From Methylobacterium oryzae (GTDB lineage Bacteria > Pseudomonadota > Alphaproteobacteria > Rhizobiales > Beijerinckiaceae): DNA of 64,000 nucleotides. Shown here one piece after another: positions 41,990-51,118 of this stretch. Each line of letters begins with the position of its first letter. The first letter of the stretch is position 1. The DNA lies in NCBI RefSeq assembly GCF_021398735.1, contig NZ_CP090349.1, positions 248,001-312,000 of the forward strand. The letters are read 5' to 3'. The position numbers and the translations under genes are program-made. The notes beneath the pieces are model-generated. The model did no database searches and was not told the origin of the DNA. It saw only the letters and a program-made list of their open reading frames with translations.

Positions 41990-42399
41990 GGCGCGCCCGC
42001 GCGCCGTCTGTGGTTTTCCTGAGCCATCGTGCCCCCCGGACAGGCCCGTCCGCCCCGGCCGGGAGATCGGCCGCGGTGGTCGCGACCGGCCCGACGTTTC
42101 GGAGCCGGCGGGGTTCCGGCCCCGGGGGGAGACGCGCGCCGGTGGGGCCCTACATTTTCGTGAGCGCGGGCCCGATCCGTGCCCTGCGCCGCGAAGTGTC
42201 GTGAAAACAGACACTCGCTGTCCTCTCAGCCGACAGATCCGGGCGATGTCGGCGCAAGGTCAGCCCGGGGTCAGCCCGGGGTCAGCCCGGGGTCAGCCCG
42301 GGGTCAGCCCGGGGTCAGCCCGGGGTCAGCCCGGGGTCAGCCCGGGGTCAGCCCGGGGTCAGCCAATGACTCCGCCGGCCGGCGGGTTTGCGGCGCGCC
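41990..42399. other. Intergenic region carrying an 11-bp tandem array
   Basis: No gene is credible here. Open frames across the array read repeating GQPGVSPGSAR on one strand, which is an artefact of the repeat. The region is upstream of the phosphoesterase gene and downstream of the hypothetical gene at 42400. Confidence 0.6.
42260..42364. repeat. 11-bp tandem repeat (TCAGCCCGGGG), 9.5 copies
   Basis: Nine perfect copies of TCAGCCCGGGG run from 42260 to 42358, followed by a partial copy TCAGCC. Each unit contains the palindrome CCCGGG and a GTCAGCCC block. Perfect identity points to recent expansion by slippage. The period is near one DNA helical turn, so any binding sites within units would face the same side. 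Confidence 0.95.
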
Positions 42400-42723
42400 T
42401 CAGTGCACGCGCCGGAACAGATCCGGCAGGTAGCGTTCCAGGGTCTCGTGTCCCTCGAACTGCACGTCCACGGTGGCGGCCGCGCCCCACGGGCGGTGGA
42501 GCCCCACGACCCGGCCGCGGGCATGGCGCCAGATCCCGAGGATCTCGGCGAGGTCGAGCCGGTCGAACACCACCTCGTCGCCCGGGGCGAGGGCCGGCGC
42601 GGCAACGCCGGACCAGGCCTCGGGGACCGGGCGGCGGGGCATCTCCGCGACCCGGGAAGGCTCATCCCCCGGATCGAGGATGGGGGAGAAGGTTTCGTTC
42701 GCGGAGTGCTCGCGGAAGAGCAT
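42400..42723 (-). CDS. Hypothetical protein
   Basis: From the ATG at 42723 the 107-residue product starts MLFREHSANETFSPILDPGD and has a beta-rich second half (VVGLHRPWGAAATVDVQFEG, then HETLERYLPDLFRRVH). It is soluble, with no motif I know. A TTG at 42768 would add 15 residues. It diverges from the metQ operon. Function unknown. Confidence 0.55.
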   Translation of the reverse strand: MLFREHSANETFSPILDPGDEPSRVAEMPRRPVPEAWSGVAAPALAPGDEVVFDRLDLAEILGIWRHARGRVVGLHRPWGAAATVDVQFEGHETLERYLPDLFRRVH

Positions 42724-43167
42724 GATCTTCACTAAGCCGTTGCGATGACTGGATAATCGCAGGTTCAATCCGATCCGACAAGGCTTGTTCCGGCGCTCCG
42801 CCCGCCGGACCGACCTGTATTCGGCGACCGGTCCGGGCGACCGGGATCCGCCCGGGCGCCGCGCCCCGTCCCCGGGGCCGGACCGCGCGCGCGGGGACGG
42901 AGCGGGGCCGGAGAGGAGTTCCGCGGGGGCGCAGCATGCGCCTCTCCGGTTCAGGGGTATCGGGAGATCGTTCGTGTCGTCGAACGACGATCTTTAGAAT
43001 TTCGGGGCGGGCCGCGCTGATCTAAACCTGACGCGAGACAATCATCCACGTGAGACGGCGCCTGTCGACTTGATGGATCGTGTCCGCATGCCTTCGGATG
43101 CGGCGCGAACCATCGCGGCCCGACCGCCGGACTTGCCCCCGTCCATCCCGATCAGAGTTCCCGCCCG
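42724..43167. other. metQNI upstream region with hairpin
   Basis: The 440-base divergent spacer has no gene. At 42966-42992 GATCGTTCG and CGAACGACGATC form a bulged hairpin followed by TTTAGAA, which could end a short leader or act on metQ. A second inverted repeat, CCGGAGAGG with CCTCTCCGG, flanks GTTCCGCGGGG near 42910-42950. AT content rises between 42985 and 43045, the likely promoter area. Confidence 0.45.
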
Positions 43168-43968
43168 ATGAAGTTCCTGCGTCTCCTCGCCGTCGCGGCG
43201 CTCAGCCTCGGGGCCCTGCCGGCCGGGGCGGAGACCCTCCGGGTCGGCGTCGTGCCCGGCGCCTACGGCGACGCCGTCACGGTCGCGGCCCGGGAGGCCA
43301 AGGCCGAGGGCCTCGACGTCAAGGTGGTCGAGTTCAGCGACTGGACGACGCCCAACGTCGCCCTCGACGCCGGCGACATCGACGTGAACTTCTTCCAGCA
43401 CCGCCCCTTCATGGAGAACGCCGCCAAGCAGAAGGGCTACGCGTTCGACATCGTCGGGCTCGGGATCCTGTCCAATATCGGCCTGTACTCCCTGAAGCAT
43501 AAGAGCTTCGACCAGATCCCGGCGGGCGGCACGGTGGCGATCGCCAACGACCCGGTGAACCAGGGCCGCGGCCTGCTGCTCCTCCAGAAGGCCGGGCTGA
43601 TCACGCTGAGGGACGGTGTCGGCTTCCTCGGCACCCTCGACGACATCGTCGAGAACCCGAAGACGCTGCGGTTCACCGAGGTCGAGGGGCCGCAGCTCGC
43701 GCGGATCACCGGCGACGTCGACCTCGCCCTGGGCTACCCGCACTTCATCGTGGCGGCCGGCAGTTTCGACCCGACCAGCGGATTGATCTATTCCGGTATC
43801 GAGGACCGGCGCTTCGCCGTGAGCTTCGTCACCAAGGCCGCCCGCAAGGAGGACCCCGTGATCCGGAAATTCGTGACGCTCTTCCAGAACTCGGAGGCCG
43901 TGAAACAGCAGATCCGCAAGTCCTTCGCCAACAGCGACAAGCTGTACCTGCTGGCGTGGCAGAACTGA
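43168..43968 (+). CDS. metQ: MetQ-like methionine/sulfur-compound binding protein
   Basis: The 266-residue periplasmic protein of the NlpA/MetQ family has [40 protein letters not shown] and [20 protein letters not shown], the family ligand-binding segments. The signal peptide ([20 protein letters not shown], cut after AGA) lacks a lipobox Cys, unlike most MetQ lipoproteins, so it should be a free periplasmic protein. It begins an operon with metN, metI and sulfonate/sulfone-type oxidoreductases. The ligand may therefore be another organosulfur compound rather than methionine. Confidence 0.87.
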   Translation: MKFLRLLAVAALSLGALPAGAETLRVGVVPGAYGDAVTVAAREAKAEGLDVKVVEFSDWTTPNVALDAGDIDVNFFQHRPFMENAAKQKGYAFDIVGLGILSNIGLYSLKHKSFDQIPAGGTVAIANDPVNQGRGLLLLQKAGLITLRDGVGFLGTLDDIVENPKTLRFTEVEGPQLARITGDVDLALGYPHFIVAAGSFDPTSGLIYSGIEDRRFAVSFVTKAARKEDPVIRKFVTLFQNSEAVKQQIRKSFANSDKLYLLAWQN

Positions 43969-45134
43969 TGGTCGGCCTGATCTTCGACAGCCTGCGCGAT
44001 CCGGGCACGCCGGCCGCGGCCGGGCGGACGAGCCCGGGCGCCGCGACCGCCGCCCGGACCCCGGCCGCCGCGCCCGGCAGCGAGGCCGACCGGGAGACCG
44101 GCACGGTGCGGTTCGAGTCCGTCTCGAAGACCTACCGCTCGGCCGCCGGGCCGGTGCAGGCGCTCGACCGGGTGGACCTCGCGATCCCCGCCGGCGCGAT
44201 CTTCGGCATCATCGGCCGCTCGGGGGCGGGCAAGTCGAGCCTCCTGCGCACGGTCAACCGGCTGGAGGCGCCGAGTTCGGGCCGGGTCCTGGTCGACGGC
44301 GCCCCGATCGACGCCCTCGACACCGACGGGCTCGTCGCCCTGCGCCGGCGCATCGGCATGATCTTCCAGCACTTCAACCTGCTGGCGGCCAAGACCGTCC
44401 GGCAGAACGTGGCGCTGCCGCTCACGGTCGCGGGCGTCCCGCGGCACGCGATCGGCCCGCGGGTCGCGGAGGCCCTGCGCCTCGTCGGCCTGGAGGACAA
44501 GGCCGACACCTACCCGTCGCGGCTCTCCGGGGGCCAGAAGCAGCGGGTCGGCATCGCCCGGGCGCTCGTGAGCGATCCGGAGATCCTGCTCTGCGACGAG
44601 GCGACTTCCGCCCTCGACCCGGAGACGACGCTGGCGATCCTCGACCTGCTGCGCGACATCAACCGGCGGCTCGGGATCACCATCATCCTGATCACCCACG
44701 AGATGAGCGTGATCCGCGAGATCTGCAGCGACGTGGTGGTGCTGGAGGGCGGCCGGGTCGTCGAGACCGGGCCGGTCTGGCGCGTGTTCGGGGCGCCCGA
44801 GCACCCGACCACCCGGGCGCTGCTCGAACCCCTGACCCGCGGGCTGCCGCCGGATCTGGCGGCCCGGCTGCAGCCGCGGCCCGCGCCGGGCGGCTGGGCG
44901 ATCCTGCGGATCACCTGCTCGGGCCGGGCCGCGCCCGACCTCTCGGGCCTCGCGGGGGCCGGGGCGCCGGTGCGCCTGCTCCAGGCGGGCATCGAGCGGA
45001 TCCAGGGCCACGCGGTCGGCCGGATGCTGGTGGCCGTCCCGGCCGAGGATCCGGGCGCGGAGGCGCGGCTGCGGACGCTCGGCGGCGACGTGGAGCGGGT
45101 CGGCTACGTCCCCGCCGACCCGGCGGAGGGGTGA
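43968..45134 (+). CDS. metN: MetN-like ABC transporter ATPase
   Basis: The 388-residue ATPase has Walker [10 protein letters not shown], the Q-loop in [13 protein letters not shown], signature [15 protein letters not shown], Walker [12 protein letters not shown] and the switch His in ILITHEM. A C-terminal NIL/ACT-like regulatory domain follows ([20 protein letters not shown]). The N-terminus carries about 45 extra Ala/Pro-rich residues before [10 protein letters not shown]. The start ATG at 43968 overlaps the metQ stop (TGATG); a GTG at 43956 is possible. Confidence 0.9.
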   Translation: MVGLIFDSLRDPGTPAAAGRTSPGAATAARTPAAAPGSEADRETGTVRFESVSKTYRSAAGPVQALDRVDLAIPAGAIFGIIGRSGAGKSSLLRTVNRLEAPSSGRVLVDGAPIDALDTDGLVALRRRIGMIFQHFNLLAAKTVRQNVALPLTVAGVPRHAIGPRVAEALRLVGLEDKADTYPSRLSGGQKQRVGIARALVSDPEILLCDEATSALDPETTLAILDLLRDINRRLGITIILITHEMSVIREICSDVVVLEGGRVVETGPVWRVFGAPEHPTTRALLEPLTRGLPPDLAARLQPRPAPGGWAILRITCSGRAAPDLSGLAGAGAPVRLLQAGIERIQGHAVGRMLVAVPAEDPGAEARLRTLGGDVERVGYVPADPAEG

Positions 45135-45212
45135 GACGATGCGGGACCGCTCCTCCCCCGATACCCCGACCGCTCCACCGCCGCCCCAGCACCCCGAACC
45201 CGGAGGCCCGCC

Positions 45213-45866
45213 ATGTCGCCGCAGATGATCGAACGCCTCTGGCAGGCCTTCCTCGACACCGCGCTCATGGTCGGGGTCTCGGCCGGGATCGCCGTGGTCG
45301 CCGGCATTCCCCTGGCGCTGTTCCTCGTCACCTCCGGGCCCGGCGGCATCTTCGCTGCGCCGACGGCCCACCGGGTGGTCGGGACCGTGGTCAACGGCTT
45401 CCGGGCCGTGCCCTTCATCGTGCTGCTGGTGGCGCTGATCCCGTTCACCCGGCTGGTGGCCGGCACCACGATCGGCGTCTGGGCGGCGATCGTGCCACTC
45501 TCGGTGAGCGCGACCCCGTTCTTCGCCCGGATCGCCGAGGTCTCGCTGCGGGAGGTGGATGTGGGCCTGATCGAGGCCGCCCAGTCCATCGGCTGCCGGC
45601 GCCGGCACATCCTCGCCCACGTGCTCCTGCCCGAGGCGCTGCCGGGCATCGTGGCCGGCTTCACCATCACGGTGGTGGCGATGATCGGCGCCTCCGCGAT
45701 GGCCGGCGCGGTGGGCGCGGGCGGGCTCGGGGACGTCGCCATCCGGTACGGCTACCAGCGCTTCGACACCACCGTGATGGTGGTGGTGATCGCGATCCTG
45801 ATCGCCCTCGTGTGCGCGGTCCAGTTCGCGGGCGACACCGCGGTGCGGCGGCTCCGGGCCCGCTGA
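45213..45866 (+). CDS. metI: MetI-like ABC transporter permease
   Basis: This 217-residue permease has five membrane helices and the EAA loop in EVSLREVDVGLIEAAQSIGC. Characteristic MetI sequence includes VVNGFRAVPFIVLLVALIPF and FTITVVAMIGASAMAGAVGA. It completes the MetNIQ importer. The 78-base gap from metN holds GGAGG before the ATG. Length is normal. Confidence 0.9.
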   Translation: MSPQMIERLWQAFLDTALMVGVSAGIAVVAGIPLALFLVTSGPGGIFAAPTAHRVVGTVVNGFRAVPFIVLLVALIPFTRLVAGTTIGVWAAIVPLSVSATPFFARIAEVSLREVDVGLIEAAQSIGCRRRHILAHVLLPEALPGIVAGFTITVVAMIGASAMAGAVGAGGLGDVAIRYGYQRFDTTVMVVVIAILIALVCAVQFAGDTAVRRLRAR

Positions 45867-46074
45867 GCGAAACCGCCCGATCTGGGCGATCCGACCGGGA
45901 GCCTGCAGCCATGGGTCGTCCCCGGTCGACGACCTCGACATCGCCGTCCGCGCGCGCGGAGCGAAGCCGTCCAGGCCGCGCCGCGTCTTCCGACCGCGCG
46001 TGGGCCCCGGGTCGCTTCGCCGCGCTCGCGATGACGGCGGGACTTCCCAACCCGAGCGGTCAACCGGAAACCGT

Positions 46075-47319
46075 ATGAGCCTGCACCTGGACGATCCCGT
46101 CACCGACCCGGTCGAAGATCGGCTGCCGCCGCCGCCGGCGCCGCCGCACCGGATCCGCTCGGACGCCGAGGCGATCGCGGCCGCGCGGGCCGTGGCCCGG
46201 ATCTTCGCGGCGGGCGCGGCCGAGCGCGACCGCGACCGGCGCCTGCCCTGGGCGGAGATCGCGGCCTTCACGGAGAGCGGGCTCGGCGGCATCACGGTGC
46301 CGCGCGAACACGGCGGCGCCGAGGTCTCGCACGCGACGCTCGCGGAGGTCTTCGCGATCCTCGCCGCCGCCGACGGCTCGGCGGCGCAGATCCCCCAGAA
46401 CCAGTTCGGCGTCCTGGCGCTGGTCGCGGCCGCCGCCAGCCCCGCCCAGCAGGCGCGGATCTACCGGGACGTGCTCGCCGGCCACCGGATCGGCAATGCC
46501 GGGCCCGCCCGCAACGGCAAGGCGATCACCGGCGTGGACACGCGGCTGACCGCCGGGCCGGAGGGCCCGCGGCTCAGCGGCACGCGCTTCTACTCGACGG
46601 GCGCGCTCTTCGCCCACTGGATCCCGACGCGCGCGGTCGGCCCCGACGGCGGGCCGCTCCTGGTCTTCGTGCGCCGGGACGCCCCCGGCGTGCGGGTGGT
46701 GGACGACTGGCAGGGCTTCGGCCAGCGCACCACGGCGAGCGGCAGCGTGATCTTCGCGCAGGCCCCGGTCGAGGCGGAGCTGACGATCGACCTCGCGCCC
46801 CTGGCCGGGCGCCCGGGCCTGTTCGGGCCGGTCTCGCAGCTGATCCACGCGGCGATCGACGCCGGGCTCGCCCGGGGCGCGGCCGCCGCCGCCCTCGACT
46901 TCCTGCGCACCCGGACCCGGCCCTATCCCTTCACCGCCGAGACCGTCGCGGAGGATCCCCACATCCTCGGCGAGGTCGGGCGGCTCACCGTCGACCTGCA
47001 CGCCGCCGAGGAGGTCCTGGCCCGGGCCGGACGGGCGCTCGACCGGATCGCCGCGGCCCCAGTCACCGCCCAGAGCGCGGCCGAGGCCTCGGTGGCGGTG
47101 GCGCAGGCCAAGATCCTCACCACCGAGGCGGCCCTGGAGGCCTCCGAGCGGCTGCTCGAGCTCGCCGGCGCCTCGGCGACCCGCGACGGGTACAATCTCG
47201 GCCGGTACTGGCGCGACGCCCGGGTCCACACCCTGCACGACCCCGTGCGGTGGAAGTACCACCTCCTCGGGAACCACGCCCTGAACGGCGTGCTGCCCGC
47301 CCGGCACCAGTGGAACTGA
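46075..47319 (+). CDS. sfnB: SfnB-family sulfur acquisition oxidoreductase 1
   Basis: The 414-residue flavoprotein of the acyl-CoA dehydrogenase superfamily has ESGLGGITVPREHGGAEVSH, AAADGSAAQIPQNQFG, DDWQGFGQRTTASGSV and the C-terminal TRDGYNLGRYWRDARVHTLH followed by DPVRWKYHLLG, which fit the SfnB/DszC-like FMN-dependent group. These act in use of sulfones, sulfonates or related sulfur sources. It has a close tandem paralogue at 47330. The ATG at 46075 follows AACCGGAAACC; the frame's earlier ATG at 46000 adds non-conserved codons. Confidence 0.85.
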   Translation: MSLHLDDPVTDPVEDRLPPPPAPPHRIRSDAEAIAAARAVARIFAAGAAERDRDRRLPWAEIAAFTESGLGGITVPREHGGAEVSHATLAEVFAILAAADGSAAQIPQNQFGVLALVAAAASPAQQARIYRDVLAGHRIGNAGPARNGKAITGVDTRLTAGPEGPRLSGTRFYSTGALFAHWIPTRAVGPDGGPLLVFVRRDAPGVRVVDDWQGFGQRTTASGSVIFAQAPVEAELTIDLAPLAGRPGLFGPVSQLIHAAIDAGLARGAAAAALDFLRTRTRPYPFTAETVAEDPHILGEVGRLTVDLHAAEEVLARAGRALDRIAAAPVTAQSAAEASVAVAQAKILTTEAALEASERLLELAGASATRDGYNLGRYWRDARVHTLHDPVRWKYHLLGNHALNGVLPARHQWN

Positions 47320-47329
47320 GGACCGGGCG

Positions 47330-48568
47330 ATGCCGCTCCAGCCCCACGAGACCGCCTTCACGCAGGCACCCGCGCCGCCGCGCCCGGTGCCGGTCCTTCC
47401 GGACGCCGCCGCGGCGCTCGCCGTCGCCGACCGGCTGGCGGAGGCCTTCGCCGAGGCCGCCGCCGAGCGCGACCTGGAGCGCCGCCTGCCGGTCGCCGAG
47501 ATCGCGCGCTTCACCGAATCCGGCCTCTGGGCGATCACGGTGCCGAGGGAATACGGCGGCCCCGGCCTCGACAGCGCCACGGTCGCCCAGGTGATCGCCC
47601 GGATCGCCGCGGCGGACGGCTCCCTCGGCCAGATCCCGCAGAACCATTTCTACGCCCTGGAGGTGCTCCGCAACGGCGGCACCGAGGCCCAGAAGCGCGC
47701 CCTCTACGGCCGCGTCCTGGCGGGCGAGCGCTTCGGCAACGCGCTCGCCGAGACCGGCGCGCGCGACCACACCCGCCGCACCCGCCTCGTGCGCGACCCG
47801 GCCGGCTGGACTGTCGAGGGCCGCAAAGACTACTGCACCGGCTCGCTCTACGCCCACCGCATCCCCACCCTGGCCAATGCCGAGGAGGACGGCCGGGCGG
47901 TCGCCTACCTCGTCTTCGTCCCCCGGGACGCGCCGGGCGTGACCCTGGTCGACGACTGGGACGGGTTCGGGCAGCGGCTCACCGGCTCGGGCTCGGTCCT
48001 GTTCGACCGCGTCGCCGTGGAGCCCGACTGGGTGGTGCCGTTCCAGGCCTCGCTGGAGCGGCCCACCGCCCTCGGCCCCTTCGCGCAGATCCTGCACGCC
48101 GGGATCGATCTCGGCATCGGCGCGGGCGCCTTCGCGGCGACCTTGCCCTTCGTGCGCGACCGCGCCCGGCCGTGGATCGATTCCGGGGTCGCGCGGGCGA
48201 GCGAGGATCCCCTGACCCTCCACGCGCTGGGCGACGTCCAGGTGCGCCTCGCGGCGGCCGACGCCCTGCTGGCGCGGGCCGGCCGCTACGTGGACGCCGC
48301 GCAGGAAGCCCCCGACGCCGACAGCGTCGCGGCGGCCTCCGTGGCGGTGGCCGAGGCCCGGGCGGCGAGCCACCGGGCCGGCCTGCTCGCGGCCAACAAG
48401 CTCGTCGAGCTCGGCGGCACCTCGGCCACCGACCGGGCCGAGGCGCTCGACCGCTACTGGCGCGACGTCCGCACCCACACCCTGCACGATCCGGTGCGCT
48501 GGAAGTACCACTGGATCGGCGCCTACCACCTCGACGGCCGGCAGCCGCCCCGGCACGGAGCGCTCTGA
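47330..48568 (+). CDS. sfnB: SfnB-family sulfur acquisition oxidoreductase 2
   Basis: The 412-residue paralogue of the preceding gene shares all blocks: ESGLWAITVPREYGGPGLDS, AAADGSLGQIPQNHFY, DDWDGFGQRLTGSGSV and RYWRDVRTHTLHDPVRWKYH. The two probably arose by tandem duplication and took different substrates, or act as a heteromer. It starts 10 bases after the first paralogue and its stop overlaps the next ATG (TGATG). GGACCGGGCG precedes its start. Confidence 0.85.
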   Translation: MPLQPHETAFTQAPAPPRPVPVLPDAAAALAVADRLAEAFAEAAAERDLERRLPVAEIARFTESGLWAITVPREYGGPGLDSATVAQVIARIAAADGSLGQIPQNHFYALEVLRNGGTEAQKRALYGRVLAGERFGNALAETGARDHTRRTRLVRDPAGWTVEGRKDYCTGSLYAHRIPTLANAEEDGRAVAYLVFVPRDAPGVTLVDDWDGFGQRLTGSGSVLFDRVAVEPDWVVPFQASLERPTALGPFAQILHAGIDLGIGAGAFAATLPFVRDRARPWIDSGVARASEDPLTLHALGDVQVRLAAADALLARAGRYVDAAQEAPDADSVAAASVAVAEARAASHRAGLLAANKLVELGGTSATDRAEALDRYWRDVRTHTLHDPVRWKYHWIGAYHLDGRQPPRHGAL

Positions 48569-49941
48569 TGGCCGCCGCGACGAAGCAGATCCTGCTGAAC
48601 GCCTTCAACATGACCTGCGCGGGCCACATCAACCACGGGCTCTGGACCCACCCGCGCGACCGCTCGGCCGATTACAACACGCTGTCCTACTGGACCGAGC
48701 AGGCGAAGCTCCTGGAGCGCGGCCTGTTCGACGGCCTGTTCATCGCCGACATCATCGGCGTCTACGACGTCTACGGCGGCGGCATCGACGTGACCGCCCG
48801 GGAGGCCGTGCAGCTCCCGGTCAACGACCCGACCGTGATGATCTCCGCCATGGCGGCGGTGACCGAGCATCTCGGCTTCGGGGTGACGATCAACGTCCAC
48901 CAGGAGGCGCCCTACACCTTCGCCCGGCGCCTCTCGACCCTCGACCACCTGACGGGCGGCCGGATCGGCTGGAACGTCGTCACCGGCTACCTCGACAGCG
49001 CCCACCGCGGCCAGAGCGGCGGCGCGTTGCCGGCGCACGACCGGCGCTACGACTACGCCGACGAGTATCTGGAGGTGCTCTACCGGCTCTGGGAGGGCAG
49101 CTGGGACGACGCGGCCGTGCGCCGCGACCGGGCGGCCCGGGTGTTCAGCGATCCCGCCCATATCCGCAAGGTCGTCCACCGGGGCGAGTTCTTCGCGGTC
49201 GAGGGCTACCACCTGTCGGAGCCGTCGCGCCAGCGCACGCCGGTGCTCTACCAGGCCGGCGCCTCGGGCCGCGGCCGCGCCTTCGCGGGCCGCCACGCCG
49301 AGTGCGTGTTCATCTCGGCCCGCGACCCGGCCACCGCCCGCGACTCCGTCCGCGCCATCCGGGCCGAGGCGGTCGCGGCCGGCCGGGAGCCCGACGACGT
49401 GAAGGTGTTCGTCGGCCTCGCGGTGATCCCCGGGCGGACCCGGGCGGAGGCCGAGGCCAAGCGCGACGAGTACCTGTCCTACGCGAGCCCGGAGGCGGGC
49501 CTCGCGCATTTCTCCGCCTCCACGGGGATCGACTTCGCCCGCTACGGCCTCGACGAGCCGATCCCCTACGCGCCGGGCAACGCCATCCAGTCGGCCACCG
49601 CGGCGGCGGCCAGGCGCGGACTGACGAAGCGCGACCTCCTCGCCGAGTTGCAGCTCGGCGGCCGCTACGCGGTGCTCACCGGCGACGCCGTGACGATCGC
49701 CGACGAACTCCAGGCCTGGATCGCGGAGGGCGAGGTCGACGGGTTCAACCTCAGCCGGATCGTCGTGCCGGAGAGTTTCTCGGACTTCATCGACCTCGTG
49801 ATCCCGGAACTGCAGGACCGCGGCCTCTACAAGACCGCCTACGCCGAGGGCTCGCTGCGGGCGAAGCTGTTCGGCCAAGGGGACCGGCTGCCCGCCCGCC
49901 ACCCGGCCGAGGCCTATCGCGGCGCGCCTCGGCGGCCCTGA
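48568..49941 (+). CDS. LLM-class FMN-dependent monooxygenase (NtaA/DszA/SfnG type)
   Basis: The 457-residue flavin monooxygenase of the bacterial-luciferase-like group has LLNAFNMTCAGHINHGLWTH, EQAKLLERGLFDGLFIADII, RRLSTLDHLTGGRIGWNVVT and PVLYQAGASGRGRAFAGRHA, typical of the NtaA/SnaA/DszA subfamily that needs reduced FMN from a partner reductase. With MetNIQ and SfnB proteins it probably desulfurises an imported sulfur compound. The reductase is not encoded here. It ends back-to-back with the channel gene on the other strand. Confidence 0.88.
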   Translation: MAAATKQILLNAFNMTCAGHINHGLWTHPRDRSADYNTLSYWTEQAKLLERGLFDGLFIADIIGVYDVYGGGIDVTAREAVQLPVNDPTVMISAMAAVTEHLGFGVTINVHQEAPYTFARRLSTLDHLTGGRIGWNVVTGYLDSAHRGQSGGALPAHDRRYDYADEYLEVLYRLWEGSWDDAAVRRDRAARVFSDPAHIRKVVHRGEFFAVEGYHLSEPSRQRTPVLYQAGASGRGRAFAGRHAECVFISARDPATARDSVRAIRAEAVAAGREPDDVKVFVGLAVIPGRTRAEAEAKRDEYLSYASPEAGLAHFSASTGIDFARYGLDEPIPYAPGNAIQSATAAAARRGLTKRDLLAELQLGGRYAVLTGDAVTIADELQAWIAEGEVDGFNLSRIVVPESFSDFIDLVIPELQDRGLYKTAYAEGSLRAKLFGQGDRLPARHPAEAYRGAPRRP

Positions 49942-51117
49942 TCAGCGCCCCTGGGACTCGCCGCTCTCGGAGCCGAACCAGCGGCCGTAGATCTCGTCGT
50001 AGCGGCCGTCCTCCCGCAGGCCCAGCAGGGCCTGGTTGACGCGCTTGCGCCGGGGATCGTTGGCCGGGAACAGGATGCCGTAGGATTGCCGGTTGAACGC
50101 GGTGCCGACCAGGCGCAGGGCGTCGTGGCCGGGCCGGGTCGCGTAGTAGCTGAGCGCGGGGGCATCGTAGACCACCGCCGCGACCGTGCCGGCCTGCAGC
50201 GCCGCGCAGGCCTCCTCCAGGGTCGCGAAGCCCACCGGCGTGGCGAAATGGTCCGCCAGGTAGGCGACCGAGGTCGTGTCGGCGACCGTGCCCACCCGCT
50301 TGCCCGGCAGGTCCTGCGGGCCGTTGATCGCGCCGCGCAGGCGCTCCACGGTCGCCGTGCTGGTCAGGCCCGCGGTGAACCACGCCACCAGGGCGATGCA
50401 GGTGAACAGCCAGAGCACCGTGACGGCCCGCGCCAGCGGGCTGCGCGGCATCTCCTCCGCCTGGGCGGCGAGGCTGCTCAGGGCCCACCAGACGACGTGG
50501 GCGAAGCCGCGCGCCGGTCCCGAGCGCGCCGCCATGCCGCCGGGGTGGCGCCGCTCGAGCCACCAGACCAGGGCCGCCACCGCCAGGATCAGGGCGGCGA
50601 GCCCCAGCAGGACCTGCAGGAAGGCGGCGTCGCTCAGGAGCGCCTGGAGAGCCCGCGCGGTGGCCGAGCCGGTCGCGTCCGACTCCGACCGGACGGCGAT
50701 GCGCAGGCCGGTCTCCAGCATCGTGACGGAGAAGTCGAAACGCCGCTCGCGCTCCGCGGTGATCGACACCGCCGCGATGGCGAGGTCCGCGCGCCCGTCC
50801 GAGACCGCCGCGAACAGCGCCGGCAGGTCGTCGACGCGCAGGTAGGCCGTCCGGACGCCGAGATCCCGCGCGATGGCGTTCCAGAGATCGATGCTGAACC
50901 CGCGCAGCCGGCCGTCCTCGTCCATGACCAGGGGCGGCACCGGATGGGTCGCGACCCGCCACGTCTCGGGCTCGCCGGTGCGGAGCGCGGGCGCCGCCTC
51001 CCGGGTCTCGGCCTGGACGGGGCCCGGGGCGAGCGGCGCGGCGGCCGCGCAGCACAGGCAGAGGGACAGGACGCCCGCGGCGCCGGCGCGCCGCCGGCCG
51101 GCGGACCGGCGCGGCAC
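49942..51117 (-). CDS. Bacterial ionotropic glutamate receptor-like ligand-gated channel
   Basis: The 391-residue protein has a signal peptide (to about 36), a periplasmic binding half S1 (53-160, TWRVATHPVPPLVMDEDGRL; SITAERERRFDFS with the candidate ligand Arg at 123), helix 164-187, a re-entrant pore-like segment 208-225, helix 231-256 and binding half S2 (265-382; Asp318 in VVYDAPAL). After the pore it reads MPRSPLARAV, then AWFTAGLTSTATVERL, which aligns with PRSLSGRI and SYTANLAAFLTVERM of animal AMPA receptors. It has no TVGYG potassium filter. Start GTG 51117, one base after the AraC stop. Confidence 0.75.
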   Translation of the reverse strand: MPRRSAGRRRAGAAGVLSLCLCCAAAAPLAPGPVQAETREAAPALRTGEPETWRVATHPVPPLVMDEDGRLRGFSIDLWNAIARDLGVRTAYLRVDDLPALFAAVSDGRADLAIAAVSITAERERRFDFSVTMLETGLRIAVRSESDATGSATARALQALLSDAAFLQVLLGLAALILAVAALVWWLERRHPGGMAARSGPARGFAHVVWWALSSLAAQAEEMPRSPLARAVTVLWLFTCIALVAWFTAGLTSTATVERLRGAINGPQDLPGKRVGTVADTTSVAYLADHFATPVGFATLEEACAALQAGTVAAVVYDAPALSYYATRPGHDALRLVGTAFNRQSYGILFPANDPRRKRVNQALLGLREDGRYDEIYGRWFGSESGESQGR

Positions 51118-51118
51118 G

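Noticed and set aside
42179..42433. Open frames across the 11-bp array encoding GQPGVSPGSAR repeats
   Set aside because: A perfect 11-bp repeat gives an open frame in several registers; there is no ribosome site, and neighbouring codons are not protein-like.
43013..43050. Possible SAM-II riboswitch upstream of metQ (CGCGCTGATCTAAACC resembles the 5' half of the SAM-II consensus)
   Set aside because: The second half of the consensus (GTGATAAATG-like pseudoknot strand) is missing, the loop is too short, and the element is about 120 bases from the start codon instead of next to the ribosome site.
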